Of a stretch of DNA of 64,000 nucleotides, positions 49,634-56,983 are shown piece by piece. Source of the DNA: Streptomyces sp. GESEQ-4 (lineage in GTDB: Bacteria; Actinomycetota; Actinomycetes; Streptomycetales; Streptomycetaceae). Numbering within the stretch: the stretch's first letter is position 1; the number at the start of each line of letters is the position of its first letter. The stretch is from the NCBI RefSeq assembly GCF_017948455.1, contig NZ_JAFFSU010000007.1, positions 248,001 through 312,000 on the forward strand, read 5' to 3'. The notes beneath the pieces are model-generated. The model was not told the origin of the DNA and did not search any database. It saw nothing but the letters and a program-made list of their open reading frames with translations. Made by a program: the position numbers and the translations under genes.

Positions 49634-50222
49634 TCAGTCGATGCGGATGATTCCGCGGCCCAGTGCGGCGGTGACGGCGGCGGTGCGGTCGGCGACGTCG
49701 AGCTTGGTGTAGATGTGCAGCAGGCTTGTTGCTCTGCCCGCGGGCCACGGCGGACAGAACTTCGAGTTCCCGGCCGGCCAGGCCGGCACTCCGGTCGCCG
49801 CGCAGATGGGCGAGGACCTTGGCGGCCACCGAGGGGGACAGTGCCGCTCCTCCCCGGGCCGCAGTGCGCACGGCCTCGCACAGCTCGTGTCGTCCGGTGT
49901 CCTTGAGCAGGTAGCCGACCGCGCCGGCATCGATGGCGGCGGTGATGTCGGCGTCCGTGTCGTAGGTGGTCAGGACGAGGACCCGCACCTCGGGGTGGGC
50001 GGCGCGGATGGCGGCGGTCGCGGCGGTGCCGTCCATGCCGGGCATCTGCAGGTCCATCAGGACGACATCGGGTGCCAGTGACGCGGTCCGGCGCACTGCC
50101 TCGGCACCGGTGGCGGCTTCGCCGACGACCGTGAGGTCGGGCTGGGCGGCCAGCCCGTCGCGGACCACGGGGTGGTCGTCTGCGAGGAGGACCCGGATGG
50201 AGGGAGTGGCCGAAGTGCTCAT
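49634..50222 (-). pseudogene. NarL/LuxR-type response regulator with deletion and frameshift in its DNA-binding domain
   Basis: The receiver domain is readable (VLLADDHPVVRDGL, phosphorylation Asp in DVVLMDLQMPGMDG, LTTYDTDADI, GYLLKDTGRHEL). A few residues after RDGL are missing compared with relatives. In the LuxR helix-turn-helix the frame breaks after LEVLSAVARGQSNK. The correct continuation, LLHIYTKLDVADRTAAVTAA ending GIIRID, is found in another frame. The recognition-helix block normally between them is gone. It overlaps the kinase scrap by 4 nt (ATGA), the usual layout of such a pair. It cannot bind DNA normally. Confidence 0.85.
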
Positions 50223-50889
50223 GACGCCGGGGCCATCCGCTGGGTACCGGCCGCGGGTGACGGTGCGGAGGCCGAGGGCTCGACAGGGACGGAGACCGAA
50301 GGCCCGATCGGGAGCGGCACCGTGACGGCGACGGTCGTACCCTCGCCCGCGACGCTTTCCAGCGCGAACGTGCCGTCCAGGGCGGCGATGCGCTCGCGCA
50401 TGGTGATCAGACCGATGCCGGCATGCCGGGCGGCGGGTGCGAAACCGGTGCCGTCGTCCTGGATGTCGATGGCCAGGGCGTCGCCGAGGTAGGACAGCGT
50501 GACCGACACGCTCGCCGCGTGGGCGTGCCGCCGGGCGTTGGTCAGCGCCTCCTGCACGACCCGTAGCAACTCGCCCTCGCTGCCGGCAGTCAGGGCGACC
50601 GGTCGGCCGGTCACGACCGTGTAAGCCTCGATGCCGGTCTCCTCCGTCAGCCGGGCAGTGAGCTCGCGGACCGCTTCCGCCAGGTGCGTGCGGTCCAGCG
50701 GCGCCGGGCGAAGCGCCTGCACGAGGCGGCGGCTCTCGACCAGGTTGTCCCGGGCCGTCCGCATGGCCTGCTCGACGCGGCGGGCCGCTGGAGAGCCGGG
50801 TGGCAGGTCGTCGCGTGCGGCGTCCAGCAGCAGGGAGATGGATGCCAAGCCCTGGGTCAGGGTGTCATGGACCTCTCGGGCCAGCCGAC
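50219..50889 (-). pseudogene. Truncated NarL-type sensor histidine kinase (5' end lost)
   Basis: The remaining protein begins inside the HisKA_3 domain at GRLAREVHDTLTQGLASISL, with the phospho-His still encoded. It continues through the HATPase domain (VVQEALTNARRHAHA, DDGTGFAP, HAGIGLITMRERI). All sensor and membrane segments upstream are missing: at 50883-50892 the sequence switches to an lgt fragment on the other strand. The first ATG left (50848) lies after the phospho-His. It is therefore a non-functional partner of the broken response regulator. Confidence 0.85.
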
Positions 50890-51225
50890 CTGGCCACCTA
50901 CCACCCCACCTTCTTGTACGAGTCGCTGGGGTGTTTCGGTGTGGCCGCCCTGGTCATGTGGGCGGACCGCCGCTTCCGGGGCCGCTCGTTCGCGCTGTAC
51001 GTCGCCGCCTACTGCGTCGGCCGCTTCTGGATCGAGTACCTGCGGGTCGACGAGGCCCACCACATCCTTGGCCTGCGCCTGAACGGCTGGACCACTCTGC
51101 TGGTTTTCGCGGCCGCCCTCGCCTACCTCATCGCTGCGACACGACACGCGTTCGACAGCCGTGGCGACGCCGCTTCCGACCGTCTCCCTCCGCGCCTGGA
51201 CGCGACCAGCAGTCCCAGGAGCTGA
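50886..51225 (+). pseudogene. 3' fragment of prolipoprotein diacylglyceryl transferase (lgt)
   Basis: The plus strand encodes YHPTFLYESLGCFGVAALVM, then YVAAYCVGRFWIEYLRVDEA and HHILGLRLNGWTTLLVFAAA. This is the C-terminal third of Lgt, including its YHPTFLYE and GRFWIE signatures. The N-terminal two thirds with the catalytic His/Arg are absent; upstream is the kinase scrap on the opposite strand. A recombination joint lies at about 50886-50892. The cell must have an intact lgt elsewhere. Confidence 0.85.
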
Positions 51226-51247
51226 CCATGTCCCCTTTCACGAACTG

Positions 51248-51474
51248 GAGTTGTTTTCATCGCCTTTCTGCTCGCCTCCTTGGTGAACGCGTCGATCGCT
51301 GTGCTGGCGCACGCGATGAGCGCGCCGGACGACTTCAACCCGCTGGAGCCCTCGGCGTATGTCTTCCTGTTCGACGAGGGCGAGGTGACCGGTGTGGTGG
51401 CGCTGCTCGTGACGCACCTCGCGGTGACCGAGGATGGGTGCCTGGAAGATCCTTCTGCGCCTGTGTGCTCATGA
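51248..51474 (+). pseudogene. Fragment of a small membrane protein
   Basis: The frame reads VVFIAFLLASLVNASIAVLA then HAMSAPDDFNPLEPSAYVFL, a membrane helix and loop resembling part of a small multi-pass membrane protein. It then degenerates into a charged tail (DEGEVTGVVALLVTHLAVTE) and stops. No ribosome site or full-length domain is present. The family was not identified with certainty. Confidence 0.5.
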
Positions 51475-52068
51475 AGTGCCGGTCTGCAACCCCGCGATGA
51501 GTCCGTCGAGTATCCGCAACTGGCGGGTGGGTGTGGTCAGGCGAGCCGCGAAGATCGCGTTGATCTGGAGTCCCATCAGCGTGGCCATCACAAGGTCCAA
51601 GAACGCATCGAGATCGCAGGACGGGTTGATCTCTCCCGCTTCAGCCGCAGTGCGCAGATACGAGAGCATCTGATCGCGCCAGCGCGACATTGCCTGGTCG
51701 TAGACGTCGATCAGTTCCTCATCGGCTACCGCGTAGTTCCAGAAGCCGATGACAACGCGGGCCTCATTGAGACGCACGTCGTCCAGGGGCATGATCTCGA
51801 TGCAGAACTTGCGGAACGCGTTCACGCCGTTGATGCCGGCGATGGTGCGGGCGGCCCGCTGCTCGGTGGCTGCGTTGGCGCGCTCCAGCGCGGCCCGCAG
51901 AATTGCTGCTTTGGTGGGAAAGTATCGTGCGAGCGCACCGTTGGTGAATCCCGCTTCGGCGGCGAGATCCCGCATGTTCAGCGCCGCGAATCCTCGCCGC
52001 GCGACAAGGCGCCATACAGCTTCGATGATCTCTTCACGCCGCGCGTCGTGGTCCACGATCTTGGGCAT
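51469..52068 (-). CDS. TetR-family regulator of the accessory insert
   Basis: This intact 199-residue TetR protein starts MPKIVDHDARREEIIEAVWR, with the helix-turn-helix at about 8-55 (GFAALNMRDLAAEAGFTNGALARYF). A ligand domain of BetI/TetR_C_6 look follows (MPLDDVRLNEARVVIGFWNY). Its codon use is visibly less GC-biased than its neighbours, consistent with horizontal acquisition. It diverges from the decarboxylase gene, and the palindrome at 52217-52230 in between is its probable operator. Confidence 0.88.
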   Translation of the reverse strand: MPKIVDHDARREEIIEAVWRLVARRGFAALNMRDLAAEAGFTNGALARYFPTKAAILRAALERANAATEQRAARTIAGINGVNAFRKFCIEIMPLDDVRLNEARVVIGFWNYAVADEELIDVYDQAMSRWRDQMLSYLRTAAEAGEINPSCDLDAFLDLVMATLMGLQINAIFAARLTTPTRQLRILDGLIAGLQTGTS

Positions 52069-52216
52069 GGTGAAACCTTACCAACGGGTAGGCGTCCGCA
52101 TGCTGGTGGCTGTGGTCAGCACCATTGCGGCCGAACTGAGAACGTTCAAGGGCTCAGCGACGCACTTGGCGCCCCCTTCCCGGCAACCCGGTGAGGGGCT
52201 ACATTGGAGCTATTAA

Positions 52217-52230
52217 TCTACAACTGTAGA
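52217..52230. promoter_or_regulatory. Candidate operator between tetR and the decarboxylase
   Basis: TCTACA-AC-TGTAGA is a perfect palindrome in an AT-rich patch 95 nt before the decarboxylase start. It is well placed for repression by the divergent TetR protein. Confidence 0.6.
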
Positions 52231-52324
52231 CGGAAGGCTCTGGTGCGGCACCCGCACCTGATCCCCGGCGCCCAGGTAGGCGTCCAGCCCTCGTCATGAC
52301 CATCACGACCTCATAGGACAAAGC

Positions 52325-53770
52325 GTGCCTGATCTCGAGCCTGATGAATTCCGCCGCCAGGGCCACCAACTGGTCGACTGGGTCGCCCAATACCGCACTT
52401 CGCTCCCCTCCCTGCACGTGCAGCCGAATGTCTCACCGGGCTCCGTGAAGGCTCAGCTTCCTCGTGAACTGCCTGAGCAGCCGTCCGAGGCGCTGGGCGA
52501 TGATCTCGTCGCCCTGCTCAACGACGTGGTGGTTCCCTCGTCGCTCCACTGGCAGCACCCAGGGTTCTTCGGCTACTTCCCAGCGAACGCGTCACTGCTG
52601 TCGCTCCTCGGTGACATCGCATCGGGCGGGATCGGAGCGCAGGGAATGCTCTGGTCAACATCGCCGGCCGGGACGGAGATCGAGCAGGTCCTGCTCGACG
52701 GCCTGGCGGACGCGCTGGGACTTGGTCGCGAGTTCACTTTCGCCGGGGGCGGAGGCGGTTCGCTGCAGGATTCGGCCTCGTCGGCGTCTCTGGTGGCGCT
52801 GCTGGCTGCGCTGCAGCGCAGCAACCCGGACTGGCGCGAACACGGCGTGGACGGCACCGAGACGGTGTACGTCACTGCCGAGACCCACTCGTCACTGGCC
52901 AAGGCCGTGCGTGTGGCCGGGCTCGGCGCACGAGCATTGCGGATCGTCCCTTTTACCCAGGGCACGCTGTCCATGTCGGCGGATGCCCTGGCAGACATGC
53001 TGGCCAAGGACGCAGCCGCCGGAAAGAGGCCGGTCATGGTCTGTCCGACCGTGGGAACAACCGGCACGGGCGCCATCGACCCCGTCAGAGACGTCGCCCT
53101 GGCAGCACGTGAATACGAGGCGTGGGTGCACGTCGACGCCGCGTGGGCGGGAGTCGCGGCGTTGTGTCCCGAGTTCCGCTGGCTCCTGGACGGAGCGGAG
53201 CTTGCCGACTCGTTCTGCACCGACGCACACAAGTGGTTCTACACCGCCTTCGATGCCTCTTTCATGTGGGTGAGGGATGCCCGAGTGCTGCCGACAGCGC
53301 TGTCCATCACGCCGGAGTACCTGCGCAACGCTGCGACGGAATCGGGCGAAGTCATCGATTACCGCGACTGGCAGGTCCCGCTGGGCCGTCGTATGCGTGC
53401 GTTGAAGATCTGGTCGGTGGTGCACGGCGCCGGGCTGGAAGGCCTGCGCGAAAGCATCCGCGGCCACGTCGCCATGGCCGACTCCCTGGCCGGCAGGATC
53501 GAGAGCGAGCCGGGCTTCGCCCTGGCCACCCCGCCGTCACTCGCACTCGTATGCCTGTACCTCGTCGACCGGGACGGTTGCCCCGACGACGCTGCCACCA
53601 AGGCGGCAATGGAGGCGGTCAACGCCGAAGGGCATTCCTTCCTCACGCACACATCGGTCAACGGTCACTTCGCGATTCGCGTCGCAATCGGCGCGACGAC
53701 GACGCTGCCCGACCACATCGACACCCTGTGGGACTCGCTTCGCAAGGCCGCTCGCCAGAGTGGTGCGTGA
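52325..53770 (+). CDS. PLP-dependent aromatic/branched amino-acid decarboxylase (group II)
   Basis: This 481-residue group II decarboxylase has the N-terminal dimer segment (LEPDEFRRQGHQLVDWVAQY), WQHPGFFGYFPAN, the PLP-contacting His in AETHSSLAKA, HVDAAWAG, and the PLP lysine in DAHKWFYTAFD (Lys303). The family includes tryptophan, tyrosine, DOPA and phenylalanine decarboxylases; the substrate is not certain. The start is GTG. It is the only intact metabolic gene of the accessory insert and is probably controlled by the divergent TetR. Confidence 0.92.
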   Translation: MPDLEPDEFRRQGHQLVDWVAQYRTSLPSLHVQPNVSPGSVKAQLPRELPEQPSEALGDDLVALLNDVVVPSSLHWQHPGFFGYFPANASLLSLLGDIASGGIGAQGMLWSTSPAGTEIEQVLLDGLADALGLGREFTFAGGGGGSLQDSASSASLVALLAALQRSNPDWREHGVDGTETVYVTAETHSSLAKAVRVAGLGARALRIVPFTQGTLSMSADALADMLAKDAAAGKRPVMVCPTVGTTGTGAIDPVRDVALAAREYEAWVHVDAAWAGVAALCPEFRWLLDGAELADSFCTDAHKWFYTAFDASFMWVRDARVLPTALSITPEYLRNAATESGEVIDYRDWQVPLGRRMRALKIWSVVHGAGLEGLRESIRGHVAMADSLAGRIESEPGFALATPPSLALVCLYLVDRDGCPDDAATKAAMEAVNAEGHSFLTHTSVNGHFAIRVAIGATTTLPDHIDTLWDSLRKAARQSGA

Positions 53771-53868
53771 CGTAAGAGCTACGCCCGTCTGCCGACGGCG
53801 AGACTCGTCTCACCTTGCCGCAAGAAGCTGGGCGAACCGGAACTCGGCGACAAGGTGTTCAAGAGCGG

Positions 53869-53918
53869 GCCAAGATCCTGCCCTGGTGGGCCTCGGCGTG
53901 CGCGGCAGCGGGACCCGG
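53869..53918 (+). repeat. Distant copy of a 50-bp glycosidase segment
   Basis: Same as 49217-49267 with one base deleted (GGC-GTGC for GGCCGTGC), which breaks the reading frame. It is not part of any gene here. Confidence 0.9.
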
Positions 53919-53948
53919 AGCGGGACTGGTGAGGTCCGGCGCGCAACA

Positions 53949-54028
53949 GCGCCCCTTCAGAGGCGCGGGGCTGTGTCGATATGCGGCTACCGCCGCGTGG
54001 GCGCGACCAGCCCCCACCGACCCGCAGC
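53949..54028. repeat. Interspersed hairpin repeat, long form, copy 6
   Basis: Hairpin GCGCCCC-ttcag-AGGCGC then GGGGCTGTGTCGATATGCGG, CCGCGTGGGCGCGACCAGCC and CCCACCGACCCGCAG. It closely matches copies 1 and 7. It abuts the DUF1918 gene's stop at 54056. Confidence 0.85.
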
Positions 54029-54055
54029 AAACGAGCCGCCCATCCAGCGGAGCGC

Positions 54056-54250
54056 TCAGTGTCGGGTTTCCTTGTGGCGGATCTCGGTGTCGGGTCCCGG
54101 TGAGCACACGCCCTCGTGCCCGTCCTCGAACCTGACGCGGTACGGGGGATTGCCCTCGCGTCCCATCACTTCGACGATCTCGCCGACCTTGTCGTGCTGT
54201 CCGACCACCCTGCCGTGCTGGACAAGCTGGTCGCCCACGGTTGCACGCAT
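54056..54250 (-). CDS. DUF1918 protein
   Basis: This 64-residue protein starts MRATVGDQLVQHGRVVGQHD and contains VGEIVEVMGREGNPPYRVRF. That is the DUF1918 family, small SH3-like-barrel proteins common in actinobacteria with no known role. AGGAGG lies 9 nt before the ATG. Confidence 0.85.
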   Translation of the reverse strand: MRATVGDQLVQHGRVVGQHDKVGEIVEVMGREGNPPYRVRFEDGHEGVCSPGPDTEIRHKETRH

Positions 54251-54345
54251 CTTGTAGGGCCTCCTCACGTCGTGCGGGAGCAGCGGTCCTTCGGCCTTGA
54301 TTTTACGGCGCGGGGCGCCGGTTGGGACGGTGCCGTACGGCCTCC

Positions 54346-55410
54346 TCAGCCGCGCGCCCTCTGGGTGACGGCGATGCAGACGAGCACCGCCGCCGCCGTG
54401 AGCGGGGCGGCCACTGTCAGGTGCTCGCCCAGCAGCAGCACCGACCACACCAGTGTGAGCAGCGGCTGGGCCAACTGCAACTGGCTGGCCTTCGGGATGC
54501 CGATCGCCGCCATGCCGCGGTACCAGACGACCAGGCCGAGGAACTGCGAGCCGGCCGCGACCCACAGCAGTCCCGTCACGCTGTGCGCGGTCAACCGCAC
54601 CGGCTCGTACGACAGGGCGAGCACCGCGGCGGGCACACCGATCGGCAGACACAGCGCCAGCGCCCAGCCGACGACCTGCCAGCCCGGCATGACGCGGGCC
54701 AGCCGACCGCCCTCGGTGTAGCCGGCCGCGCACACCAGCAGCGCCCCGAAGAGATACAGGTCGGCGGTGGTCAGCGCCCCGCCGCTCTGCTGCACGGTGA
54801 AGGCGACCACCGCGGCGGCGCCCACGAGCGCGGCCGTCCAGAAGGTGCGCGAGGGGCTGAGCGGGTCTGGCGAAGTCGGCTGCGATTCGGCAGCGCCCCG
54901 AAGGGGCGCGGGGCTGTGACATATGCGGCTCCGCCGCGTGGGCGCGACCAGCCACGACGGCCCCGCAGATTCTCGACGGCCGATGGTGGCACGTCCCGCG
55001 GAGCGCTTCGTGCCGACCCGCAGGGCGGAGCAGAGTGCGGTGGTCAGCGGGAGCAGGCCGACCACCACGGCGGCGTGCGCGGTGGTCGAGGTCCGCAGGG
55101 CGAGGGTCGTCAGCAGCGGGAAGCCGACGACGACTCCGGCGGCGACCACGGCCAGCCCCGGCCAGTGCGCGCGTCCGGGCAGCGGTACACGCAGCGCCAG
55201 CAGACAGCCGCCCGCGATCAGCGCCGCGAGCACGCTGCGCACGGCGACCAGGGACCACGGCCCGAACCCCTCCAGTCCCCATGCGGTCGCGGGGAAGGTG
55301 AGGGAGAAGGCGATGACTCCCAAGGCGGCCTGAAGAGTGCCGATCGAGGTACCGGGCCGACCGCTGACCGCTATCCCTGTCGGGGCGATAGCGCTACTCT
55401 GTGCTCTCAT
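54346..55410 (-). CDS. EamA-family transporter with an in-frame repeat insertion
   Basis: This 354-residue drug/metabolite transporter has two EamA repeats (ten helices), for example TSIGTLQAALGVIAFSLTFP at the start and AIGIPKASQLQLAQPLLTLV near the end. Between helices 4 and 5, after CSALRVGTKRS, comes a foreign stretch of about 48 residues (137-184) containing SWLVAPTRRSRICHSPAPLR. It is encoded by a long-form hairpin repeat on the opposite strand. The normal protein resumes at PSRTFWTAALVG. The frame stays open, so an altered transporter with a long cytoplasmic loop may still be made. It diverges from a MocR regulator with overlapping start codons. Confidence 0.85.
   Translation of the reverse strand: MRAQSSAIAPTGIAVSGRPGTSIGTLQAALGVIAFSLTFPATAWGLEGFGPWSLVAVRSVLAALIAGGCLLALRVPLPGRAHWPGLAVVAAGVVVGFPLLTTLALRTSTTAHAAVVVGLLPLTTALCSALRVGTKRSAGRATIGRRESAGPSWLVAPTRRSRICHSPAPLRGAAESQPTSPDPLSPSRTFWTAALVGAAAVVAFTVQQSGGALTTADLYLFGALLVCAAGYTEGGRLARVMPGWQVVGWALALCLPIGVPAAVLALSYEPVRLTAHSVTGLLWVAAGSQFLGLVVWYRGMAAIGIPKASQLQLAQPLLTLVWSVLLLGEHLTVAAPLTAAAVLVCIAVTQRARG
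54893..54978. repeat. Interspersed hairpin repeat, long form, copy 7 (inside the EamA gene)
   Basis: Hairpin GCGCCCC-gaa-GGGGCGC at 54893-54909, then GGGGCTGTGACATATGCGGC, CCGCGTGGGCGCGACCAGCC and ACGACGGCCCCGCAG. It inserts in frame into the transporter gene (codons about 145-173), with a little extra sequence on both sides. Confidence 0.9.
55369..55393. promoter_or_regulatory. Palindrome in the EamA/MocR divergent start region
   Basis: CGCTATC and GATAGCG are perfect arms around 11 nt, just before a TACTCT -10-like box (55395-55400) and the MocR ATG at 55409. The site overlaps the first codons of the transporter gene, so a bound regulator would affect both. Confidence 0.5.
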
Positions 55411-56851
55411 GCAAGAGCGTAGCAGTGTCGGTGAACTGGCGAATCGGTTGCGACGGGAACTCGACCGCTACTCACCGGGTGGAAAGCTCCCGTCTAGCCG
55501 GGCCCTCGTCGAGCGGTACCGGGTCAGCCCGGTGACCGTCTCGCGCGCCCTGGCGCAGCTGGCCGCCGAGGGACTGGTGGTGACCCGCCCCGGCGCCGGT
55601 GCCTTCCGCGCCCGGCCCCGGACGACGGCCACGCCCGCCGGGGACACCTCCTGGCAGGAGGTCGCGCTCAGTGCCGACGGCGCCTCCGACGTCGTACCGC
55701 GCTCCGTGGACGCGTCCGGAGTCGTGGTCTCGCTCGCCGCTCCGCCGCCCGGAGTGATCGAGTTCACCGGCGGCTATCTGCACCCCACCCTCCAGCCCGA
55801 GCGCGCCCTGACCGCCGCGCTGGCCCGTGCGGGACGCCGGCCCGGAGCGTGGGGCCGGCCGCCGTTGGACGGACTGCCGGAGCTGCGTGAGTGGTTCGCC
55901 CGTGAGATCGGCGGCACCGTCACCGCCGCCGAGGTGCTGGTCGGCGGGGGCGGCCAGGCAGCGCTGACCACCGCGTTCCGGGCGCTGGCGCCGCCCGGCG
56001 CGCCCGTCCTGGTCGAATCGCCGACCTACCCCGGCATGCTGGCCATCGCCCGCGCGGCCGGGCTGCGGCCGGTCCCGGTGCCGGTCGATCCGGACGGCGT
56101 GCGCCCCGCCCTGCTCGCCGACGCGTTCCGGGCGACCGGGGCCCGGCTCTTCGTCTGCCAACCCCTGTTCCAGAACCCGACCGGGGCGGTGCTCGCCGCG
56201 GACCGCCGCGCGGAGGTCGTCGCCATCGCGCGGGCGGCGGGCGCGTTCGTGATCGAGGACGACTTCGTACGACGGCTGGTGCACGAGGACGCGGGCCCGC
56301 TGCCGCGTCCGCTGGTCGCCAACGACCCCGACGGAGTCGTCGTCCACGTCAGCTCGCTCACCAAGGCCACCTCCCCCAGCTTCCGGGTGAGCGCGATCGC
56401 CGCGCGCGGCCCGGCGCTGGAACGCCTGCGCGCCATCCAGATCGTCGACACCTTCTTCGTACCCCGGCCCCTCCAGGAAGCCGCGCTCGAACTCGTCGGC
56501 TCGCCCGCCTGGCCACGCCATCTCCGGTCGATCTCGGCGGAGTTGAAGACCCGCCGAGACGCGATGACGGCCGCGTTGCGGACCGACCTCCCCGAACTCG
56601 CCCTGCCGCACATCCCGTCCGGCGGCTACCACCTGTGGCTGCGCCTGCCCGACGGCACCGACGAGGCCCCCCTCACCGCCGCCGCCCTGCGCGCGGGCGT
56701 CGCCCTCACCCCCGGCCGCCCCTACTTCAGCGCCGAACCCCCTGCCGGACACGTGCGGCTGAGCTTCGCGGCCGTGGCGGGGACGGGCGAGATCACGGAA
56801 GGGGTACGGCGCCTGCGTACGGCCTTCGACGAGGTGGCCGGACGAAAATGA
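55409..56851 (+). CDS. MocR/PdxR-type regulator (GntR helix fused to aminotransferase fold)
   Basis: This 480-residue protein has an N-terminal GntR winged helix (about 5-75, LPSSRALVERYRVSPVTVSR). A fold-type I aminotransferase-like domain follows, with SPTYPGMLAIARAAGLRPVP, QPLFQNPTGAVLA, FVIEDDFVRRL and the PLP lysine in SSLTKATSP. MocR proteins sense PLP or an aminated ligand and control a neighbouring gene, here most likely the divergent transporter. The ATG shares CATG with the transporter's start. A TACTCT box 9 nt upstream suggests a leaderless transcript. Confidence 0.9.
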   Translation: MQERSSVGELANRLRRELDRYSPGGKLPSSRALVERYRVSPVTVSRALAQLAAEGLVVTRPGAGAFRARPRTTATPAGDTSWQEVALSADGASDVVPRSVDASGVVVSLAAPPPGVIEFTGGYLHPTLQPERALTAALARAGRRPGAWGRPPLDGLPELREWFAREIGGTVTAAEVLVGGGGQAALTTAFRALAPPGAPVLVESPTYPGMLAIARAAGLRPVPVPVDPDGVRPALLADAFRATGARLFVCQPLFQNPTGAVLAADRRAEVVAIARAAGAFVIEDDFVRRLVHEDAGPLPRPLVANDPDGVVVHVSSLTKATSPSFRVSAIAARGPALERLRAIQIVDTFFVPRPLQEAALELVGSPAWPRHLRSISAELKTRRDAMTAALRTDLPELALPHIPSGGYHLWLRLPDGTDEAPLTAAALRAGVALTPGRPYFSAEPPAGHVRLSFAAVAGTGEITEGVRRLRTAFDEVAGRK

Positions 56852-56948
56852 CAGGCAAGCCAGTCGGTATTTTCGAGCGAATTGCCCCTTCGATCCTGAC
56901 CGTGAAGTAAGGCTTCGCGCACCCTGGGTAACTCCTGAGTAATCCCCC

Positions 56949-56977
56949 TTGACCTGCAACTTTCCGCGACTCACGAT
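56949..56977 (+). promoter_or_regulatory. Promoter for a leaderless transcript
   Basis: TTGACC (56949-56954), 17 nt, CACGAT (56972-56977), then 6 nt to the ATG at 56984. Transcription would start at or next to the start codon, and no ribosome site is present. Confidence 0.6.
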
Positions 56978-56983
56978 CCCCGT

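Larger units (their letters stand above)
53771..54055. other. Far edge of the accessory insert
   Basis: No gene is seen. The stretch holds about 100 bases of unassigned sequence, the 50-bp glycosidase copy (53869-53918) and a long-form hairpin repeat (53949-54028), then the end of the DUF1918 gene. Confidence 0.6.

Noticed and set aside
50800..50885. Longer reading frame upstream of the Lgt fragment
   Set aside because: These codons lie on the strand opposite the kinase scrap and show no Lgt similarity; homology starts only at about 50886.
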